Positions 7,061 to 9,980 of a DNA stretch of 9,980 nt are shown one piece after another. A program made the translations under genes and the position numbers. The notes under the pieces were generated by a model, which saw nothing but the letters and a program-made list of their open reading frames with translations, made no database searches and had not been told where the DNA came from. Position 1 is the stretch's first letter. Every line of letters starts with the position of its first letter. The stretch spans positions 1 to 9,980 of the forward strand of contig JBKJQB010000260.1 in the NCBI GenBank assembly GCA_046594105.1. The letters run 5' to 3'. This stretch comes from JBDSGC01 sp046594105. Its GTDB lineage: Bacteria > Acidobacteriota > Thermoanaerobaculia > Gp7-AA8.

Positions 7061-8440
7061 ATGTCTTTCCGAAACCGCAATGAGCCGTCTTCCCCAGTTC
7101 CCTCACGGCTGACACGCCCTCGGGATGACCAGTCTCGTTCTGCCGAAGACGCTGCGGCGGCGGTCATGCAGGAGGCGGCGGCGGTGGTGCAGGATGCCGC
7201 GGCGGTCGTCGAATCGGCGGCCGCGGTGGCCCAGGAAGCTGCTGCGGTGGTGCATGCGGCCGCGATCCAGGATGCGGCGTCCGCTCGTGCCGGTTCTCAT
7301 CCCGGCGCCCATCCCCTCCCGAATGAGCGCCGGCTCAAACCGCGAGTGGAACGACGACTCCTTCCACGACTCCCGGCCCGCTTGCGCGAAGAAGTCAGAG
7401 TCCACTGGAAACACATCGCGGTCTACACCCCTATCCTTCTGCTGGTGATCGTTCTCGGTGGCCTGGCCATCTGGTCCTTCATCGAAAAGCAATCGATGGC
7501 GTCGATCGAGCCTGCGCCGCTGCCAAAGGTCACCCTGGTGACGGCAGATCCCCGCTCGCCTCTGACCGCTTCCTGGATCAGGTTGCTGACGGCGGCGGAG
7601 ATGCAGCCGACGCTGGTTCCAGTCGACCGGCTCGAAGTGCTGCAGGGCGTGGTGGTCATCTGCGACCTGCCCTCACTGCCGCCGAAGGTCAGTGAGAGTC
7701 TCAATCAATTCCTGCGGAACGGGGGAGCGGTCGCCGTTCTGGGTGCTCCGCCTCAGACACAGCTGGGGGACCTGAAGCTGACGGCCGACATCGGCCAGTC
7801 CGATAACGGCTTCAAGCTCTCGGAATCGGCCTCGCCAATCCTGGCCCGGTTGAACCCCGGGTACGAGATTGCGGTCCGTCCTGGCCCGGTAGCCTTTCTT
7901 CAGGAAACCGCCCGGATGAATGTCGATGCGCGATGGCGGTCGAACTCCCGCGCGGTGGTCATGCACATGGAGCGCGGCGATGCCCGTTATCTGTGGATCG
8001 GCCTGAACCCCGATGCGCTGATGGAACAACAGGACCGCACCCTGCTGCTGATGCTGCGGACGGCGTTCCGCTGGGTGGGCGGTCAGCCAGTCTCGGACGG
8101 GGCGGTCGGCGAGGTCAATCAGGCCCTGACGTTCACTCCGAACGCACGCCGCGATGCACGCGCGGGACGATTCGCGTTCAGCGTCGATCCATTGGGCGAC
8201 AAGCGCACGTTCAGCGTTGGAATGTCCAATCGCGGTCCCAAAACTCTTCTCAATCCGACGGTGAAGATCTGGCTTCCGCCCGGAGTCACCGGAATGCGCC
8301 TTGCCGGCGATTTGATCATGAAGCGCAATGCCACCCTGACCGGCGTGCCGGAGGATGGGGCCTGCCTGCTGACGGTGCCCCGCCTCGGTCGCAACGAGCA
8401 CAGGCTGATGAAGATCAAGATCACCTCGCGGCGCGAGTAA
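7061..8440 (+). CDS. Unrecognised bitopic membrane protein with Ala-rich heptad repeat and periplasmic domains
   Basis: This is a 459-aa protein I cannot place in a family. Residues 32-66 are five 7-residue repeats (AAAVMQE, AAAVVQD, AAAVVES, AAAVAQE, AAAVVHA), likely a long helix or coiled coil in the cytoplasm. An Arg-rich segment (about 90-113) precedes one membrane helix (about 119-140, VYTPILLLVIVLGGLAIW). Residues ~155-245 look like an alpha/beta fold (PKVTLVTADP, GVVVICDLPSLPP, LNQFLRNGGAVAVLGAP), reminiscent of the glutamine-amidotransferase-like/ThuA folds found in large membrane proteins. No catalytic triad is evident. Residues ~370-459 look like an immunoglobulin-type beta domain (TFSVGMSNRGPKTLLNPTVKIWLPPGV). 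An in-frame stop at 7046 makes the ATG at 7061 the first possible start. It is the last gene of the exopolysaccharide operon; a BcsB-like periplasmic partner role is guesswork. Confidence 0.8.
   Translation: MSFRNRNEPSSPVPSRLTRPRDDQSRSAEDAAAAVMQEAAAVVQDAAAVVESAAAVAQEAAAVVHAAAIQDAASARAGSHPGAHPLPNERRLKPRVERRLLPRLPARLREEVRVHWKHIAVYTPILLLVIVLGGLAIWSFIEKQSMASIEPAPLPKVTLVTADPRSPLTASWIRLLTAAEMQPTLVPVDRLEVLQGVVVICDLPSLPPKVSESLNQFLRNGGAVAVLGAPPQTQLGDLKLTADIGQSDNGFKLSESASPILARLNPGYEIAVRPGPVAFLQETARMNVDARWRSNSRAVVMHMERGDARYLWIGLNPDALMEQQDRTLLLMLRTAFRWVGGQPVSDGAVGEVNQALTFTPNARRDARAGRFAFSVDPLGDKRTFSVGMSNRGPKTLLNPTVKIWLPPGVTGMRLAGDLIMKRNATLTGVPEDGACLLTVPRLGRNEHRLMKIKITSRRE
7154..7258 (+). repeat. 21-bp tandem repeat (five units) encoding Ala-rich heptads
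   Basis: Five successive 21-bp units encode AAAV(V/M/A)(Q/E/H)(E/D/S/A). Units start at 7154, 7175, 7196, 7217 and 7238. The DNA units have diverged mainly at third codon positions while the protein pattern holds, so the repeat appears kept by selection on the helix rather than being a recent slippage product. Confidence 0.8.
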
Positions 8441-8445
8441 GTCTC

Positions 8446-8469
8446 CCCGCAGCGCGCGCCGCCTGCGGG
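8446..8469 (+). terminator. Hairpin just after the exopolysaccharide operon, possible transcript end
   Basis: CCCGCAG (8446-8452) and CTGCGGG (8463-8469) are perfect 7-bp arms around a 10-nt GC-only loop. The hairpin begins 5 nt after the stop codon of the last operon gene. No U-run follows, so it is at best a non-canonical terminator or mRNA-stabilising stem. Confidence 0.3.
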
Positions 8470-8478
8470 ACGCCGGCC

Positions 8479-8558
8479 AGGAGCCTGCGCGGCAGAACGT
8501 CTTGGAGCGTGATCTTGGCGGAGCCTTGGGCACCACCGCCGCCGGCCGTGCTTGGCCT
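8479..8558 (-). repeat. Intergenic repeat, copy 1 of an ~80-bp tandem pair
   Basis: Positions 8479-8513 are identical to 8559-8593 (35 bases, offset 80). The similarity continues with single-base changes to the shared GCCGCCGGCCGTGC core, and the copy ends in CCTAG. The orientation is given so that the unit begins CTAGGCC on the minus strand, which matches the other two copies. No coding function is supported. Confidence 0.85.
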
Positions 8559-8645
8559 AGGAGCCTGCGCGGCAGAACGTCTTGGAGCGTGATTTTGGCC
8601 GAGCCTTGGGCAACCAGCGCCGCCGGCCGTGCCGGCCCGGCCTAG
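8559..8645 (-). repeat. Intergenic repeat, copy 2, ending exactly on the queD-like stop codon
   Basis: This copy follows copy 1 directly and differs mainly by a 4-bp insertion near its end (GTGCCGGCCCGGCC against GTGCTTGGCC). Its terminal CTAG (8642-8645) supplies the TAG stop of the minus-strand 6-pyruvoyl-tetrahydropterin-synthase-like gene. Bases 8612-8645 recur in inverted orientation at 9805-9838 as 34 identical bases. Confidence 0.85.
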
Positions 8646-9022
8646 CGCGGGTCCGGACCGTAGTAGTGGCATCGCGACGAGCAGGTCTCCTCGAGCGTGA
8701 CTCGGTAGAGCTGCGGCAGCGCGGCAACCACCTCGTTCCAGATCCAGATAGCCACCAGCTCCGAGGTTGGGTTTTCCAGCCCTTCGATCTCGTTCAGCAG
8801 GTAGTGATCGAGACGGGCGACGATGGGATCGATGGCCTGCTTGAGCTCCGCGAAGTCGATCAGCCATCCGGTGCGTGGATCGACCGGCCCGCGCACGGCG
8901 AGTTCTCCACGGAAGGAGTGCCCGTGCATGCGACGGCACTTGTGCCCGGCCGGGACGCTGGGGAGAAAATGGGCCGCCTCAAATCGGAATTCGCGGACCA
9001 GTTCGATCGAATCGGGAAGCAT
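8642..9022 (-). CDS. queD: 6-pyruvoyl-tetrahydropterin synthase / QueD family protein
   Basis: At 126 aa this is the usual length for QueD (6-carboxy-5,6,7,8-tetrahydropterin synthase), the second step of queuosine/7-deazaguanine synthesis from GTP. Visible motifs are FRFEAAHFLP (H18), CRRMHGHSF (C29, H33, H35), GWLIDFAELK (52-61), LDHYLLNE (D72, H73), ENPTSELVAIWIW (83-95) and TLEETCSSRCHYYG (E111/E112). H18, H33 and H35 are the expected zinc ligands, and C29 with D72/H73 the catalytic residues of the family. A eukaryote-like PTPS activity in pterin synthesis cannot be excluded. The ATG at 9022 gives family-standard length, though no clear Shine-Dalgarno precedes it. No other queuosine genes are in the window. 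The stop codon is the first base triplet of a dispersed repeat, and the gene is divergent from the Holin-X-like gene. Confidence 0.88.
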   Translation of the reverse strand: MLPDSIELVREFRFEAAHFLPSVPAGHKCRRMHGHSFRGELAVRGPVDPRTGWLIDFAELKQAIDPIVARLDHYLLNEIEGLENPTSELVAIWIWNEVVAALPQLYRVTLEETCSSRCHYYGPDPR

Positions 9023-9044
9023 GAGCGAAGGGATTGTAGCGGTG

Positions 9045-9060
9045 AGGCACCCCTTTTGCT
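9045..9060 (+). promoter_or_regulatory. Candidate sigma-54 promoter for the Holin-X/DUF3618 pair
   Basis: AGGCACCCCTTTTGCT has a perfect GGCAC and TTGCT with exact GG-N10-GC spacing; only the leading T is lost. The predicted start near 9071 leaves almost no leader before the ATG at 9076, but about 20 nt before the in-frame ATG at 9091. That geometry is awkward, so the call is tentative. Confidence 0.28.
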
Positions 9061-9075
9061 CCGGGGTCTGTCGAT

Positions 9076-9498
9076 ATGGCTCGCAATTCGATGGAAACGG
9101 AACGGGATCGCTCTCTCGGCACGATCATCAAGGATCTCACTGCCGACCTCACCAGCCTTTTTCGCAGCGAGATCGCGCTGCTCAAGCTCGAGTTCAAGGA
9201 CACCGTGGCCAAGCTCGGTGGAGGGGTGGCCATGTTCGCGGCCGCCCTCTTCCTCGGACTGTTCGGGCTGGCCTTCCTCTTCGTCACCATCGTTCTGGGG
9301 CTGGTGGCACTGGGAGTTCCGGCCTGGTTGTCGGCATTGATCGTCACCATCGTGCTGTTCATCGCCGCCGGGGTTCTGGCGATGATGGGGAAGAAGAAGT
9401 TCTCGGCGCTGCAATTCGTTCCGAGCGCTTCGATCGAAAACGTCAAGACCGACATCGCATCGATCAAAGGCGACATCGCGCGCGCCAGGAGCAACTGA
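9076..9498 (+). CDS. Holin-X/YqjE-like small membrane protein (phage holin family by name)
   Basis: The gene encodes 140 residues. An amphipathic N-terminal helix with the family signature (LTADLTSLFRSEIALLKLEF, 21-40) is followed by two membrane helices (about 48-74 and 82-104) and a basic, polar C-terminus (GKKKFS, then ENVKTDIASIKGDIARARSN). The layout matches the Actinobacterial Holin-X/YqjE group, which is common in bacterial chromosomes and not evidence of a phage. In E. coli yqjE sits with the membrane protein gene yqjD, and the pairing here with a DUF3618-like gene is the usual counterpart. GGGG lies about 9 nt before the ATG at 9076; an in-frame ATG at 9091 would drop five residues. 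The role is unknown, probably envelope stress or membrane organisation. Confidence 0.8.
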   Translation: MARNSMETERDRSLGTIIKDLTADLTSLFRSEIALLKLEFKDTVAKLGGGVAMFAAALFLGLFGLAFLFVTIVLGLVALGVPAWLSALIVTIVLFIAAGVLAMMGKKKFSALQFVPSASIENVKTDIASIKGDIARARSN

Positions 9499-9499
9499 C

Positions 9500-9808
9500 A
9501 TGGATGGCAAAGAGAAAAAGCAGATCGAGCACGAGATCGTGCGTGCGCGCGACGGAATCGGCAGCCGGATCGACGAACTGGACCGGCGGCTGCGCACGAC
9601 ACTGGACATCAAGAGCGTTGCTTCGAAACATGCGACGGAGCTGATGGCCGGAGGTGCGGTGCTCGGTCTTCTGGTCGGCTTCGGCTCCCCCAAGCTCCTC
9701 AAACGCCTGGTGCAGATTGCGGTACCCCTCGGCGCCATCGCCGCGGGCGTGAAAAAGTTCAAAGAGTCCCGCGACGACCAACAGCTCTTCGACGACTCCG
9801 AAATCTAG
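9500..9808 (+). CDS. DUF3618-like membrane protein, partner of the Holin-X-like gene
   Basis: The gene encodes 102 residues. A charged N-terminal helix (IEHEIVRARDGIGSRIDELDRRL, about 9-31) has the IExxI-xxxR-xxL-xxxIDxLxxRL rhythm of DUF3618/YqjD-type proteins. Two short hydrophobic, Gly-rich segments follow (about 47-63 and 68-84), then an acidic tail (DDQQLFDDSEI). It starts 1 nt after the upstream stop codon, with AGGAG 8 nt before the ATG inside the upstream gene, so the two are almost certainly co-transcribed and translated together. The TAG stop is the start of a dispersed repeat copy. Its biochemical role is not established; membrane association is clear. Confidence 0.8.
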   Translation: MDGKEKKQIEHEIVRARDGIGSRIDELDRRLRTTLDIKSVASKHATELMAGGAVLGLLVGFGSPKLLKRLVQIAVPLGAIAAGVKKFKESRDDQQLFDDSEI

Positions 9809-9838
9809 GCCGGGCCGGCACGGCCGGCGGCGCTGGTT
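9805..9838 (+). repeat. Inverted third copy of the intergenic repeat (34 bases identical)
   Basis: Bases 9805-9838, starting CTAGGCCGGGCCGGCACGGC, are the exact reverse complement of 8612-8645. Similarity continues weakly past 9838 (about 13 of the next 21 bases). The first TAG is the stop codon of the DUF3618-like gene, mirroring the other end of the block. Confidence 0.85.
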
Positions 9839-9980
9839 CGCAAAGCGTCCGCCACGATTTTCGCCTCGGCCGTTCACTCGGCGCCTTCGGAGCGCCGGCA
9901 TCCTGCCGGCCGGTCCGCGTGCATCCTGCGCGCAGGAGCTCGCCAAACAGCGCCGGCTGGATGGTCTGCTCCCCGAAAAC
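9839..9980 (+). repeat. Palindrome-rich intergenic DNA, continuation of the repeat element
   Basis: This stretch runs to the window edge without a supportable gene. It holds GGCGC/GCGCC (9880-9896), GCCGGCA-TCC-TGCCGGC (9894-9910) and the perfect 14-bp palindrome TCCTGCGCGCAGGA (9924-9937). Overlapping stems of this kind are typical of dispersed extragenic palindromic elements. Open frames crossing it are judged spurious. Confidence 0.6.

Noticed and set aside
8479..8645. CRISPR array
   Set aside because: There are only two long adjacent copies with no alternation of short repeats and unique spacers.
8421..8939. 172-aa minus-strand frame across the tandem repeats
   Set aside because: It covers the repeats and the queD-like gene in another frame. 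Low-complexity Arg/Ala/Gly translation of repeats is not evidence of a protein.
9076..9808. Prophage remnant, suggested by the holin family name
   Set aside because: Holin-X/YqjE-type proteins are ordinary chromosomal membrane proteins, and no phage structural, lysis or integrase genes are nearby.
9464..9946. 160-aa minus-strand frame at the right edge
   Set aside because: It is antisense to the DUF3618-like gene and reads through the palindromic repeat, and the motif content is explained by the repeat.

Overview
The window is GC-rich, densely coding DNA from a diderm (two-membrane) bacterium. The diderm call rests on a TPR protein ending in an outer-membrane beta-barrel, encoded next to an inner-membrane glycosyltransferase. 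Nothing in the window fixes the taxon. The gene mix would suit a GC-rich, deep-branching Gram-negative such as an Acidobacteriota member, but that is a low-confidence guess.

Layout. (1) 1-204, minus strand: the N-terminus of a KaiC/RecA-like ATPase, cut by the window edge just before its expected Walker A loop. (2) 416-1570, minus: a membrane-anchored LytR-CpsA-Psr (LCP) protein. (3) 1675-2748, plus, divergent from the LCP gene: a secreted phosphodiester glycosidase (NAGPA family) with a Thr-rich tail encoded by a 15-bp tandem repeat. (4) 2836-8440, plus: an apparent operon for a synthase-dependent exopolysaccharide. It holds a TPR plus beta-barrel exporter (PgaA/BcsC-like architecture), a processive GT2 synthase (PgaC/IcaA-like architecture, start overlapping the exporter stop), a 61-aa single-pass membrane protein, and a 459-aa bitopic membrane protein with an N-terminal Ala-rich heptad repeat that I cannot assign to a family. 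(5) 8442-8645: a hairpin, then two tandem copies of an ~80-bp intergenic repeat. (6) 8642-9808: a QueD/6-pyruvoyl-tetrahydropterin-synthase-like gene (minus), and divergently a Holin-X-like membrane protein followed by a DUF3618-like protein (plus). (7) 9805-9980: an inverted copy of the intergenic repeat plus strong palindromes.

How it may work together: the GT2 would polymerise a beta-linked glycan across the inner membrane, the TPR-barrel protein would guide it through the periplasm and outer membrane, and the two small or unknown membrane proteins would be accessory subunits. The divergent LCP and phosphodiester glycosidase genes have opposite textbook chemistries: LCP enzymes form phosphodiester links between a glycan and an acceptor, and NAGPA enzymes hydrolyse sugar-1-phosphodiesters. 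An anchoring-and-release module for the exported polymer is therefore plausible, but it is inference.

Regulation: four intergenic sites match the sigma-54 -24/-12 pattern (GG, 10 nt, GC) with one or two mismatches. They lie upstream of the KaiC-like gene, the LCP gene, the exporter operon and the Holin-X gene, and may define a small RpoN regulon.
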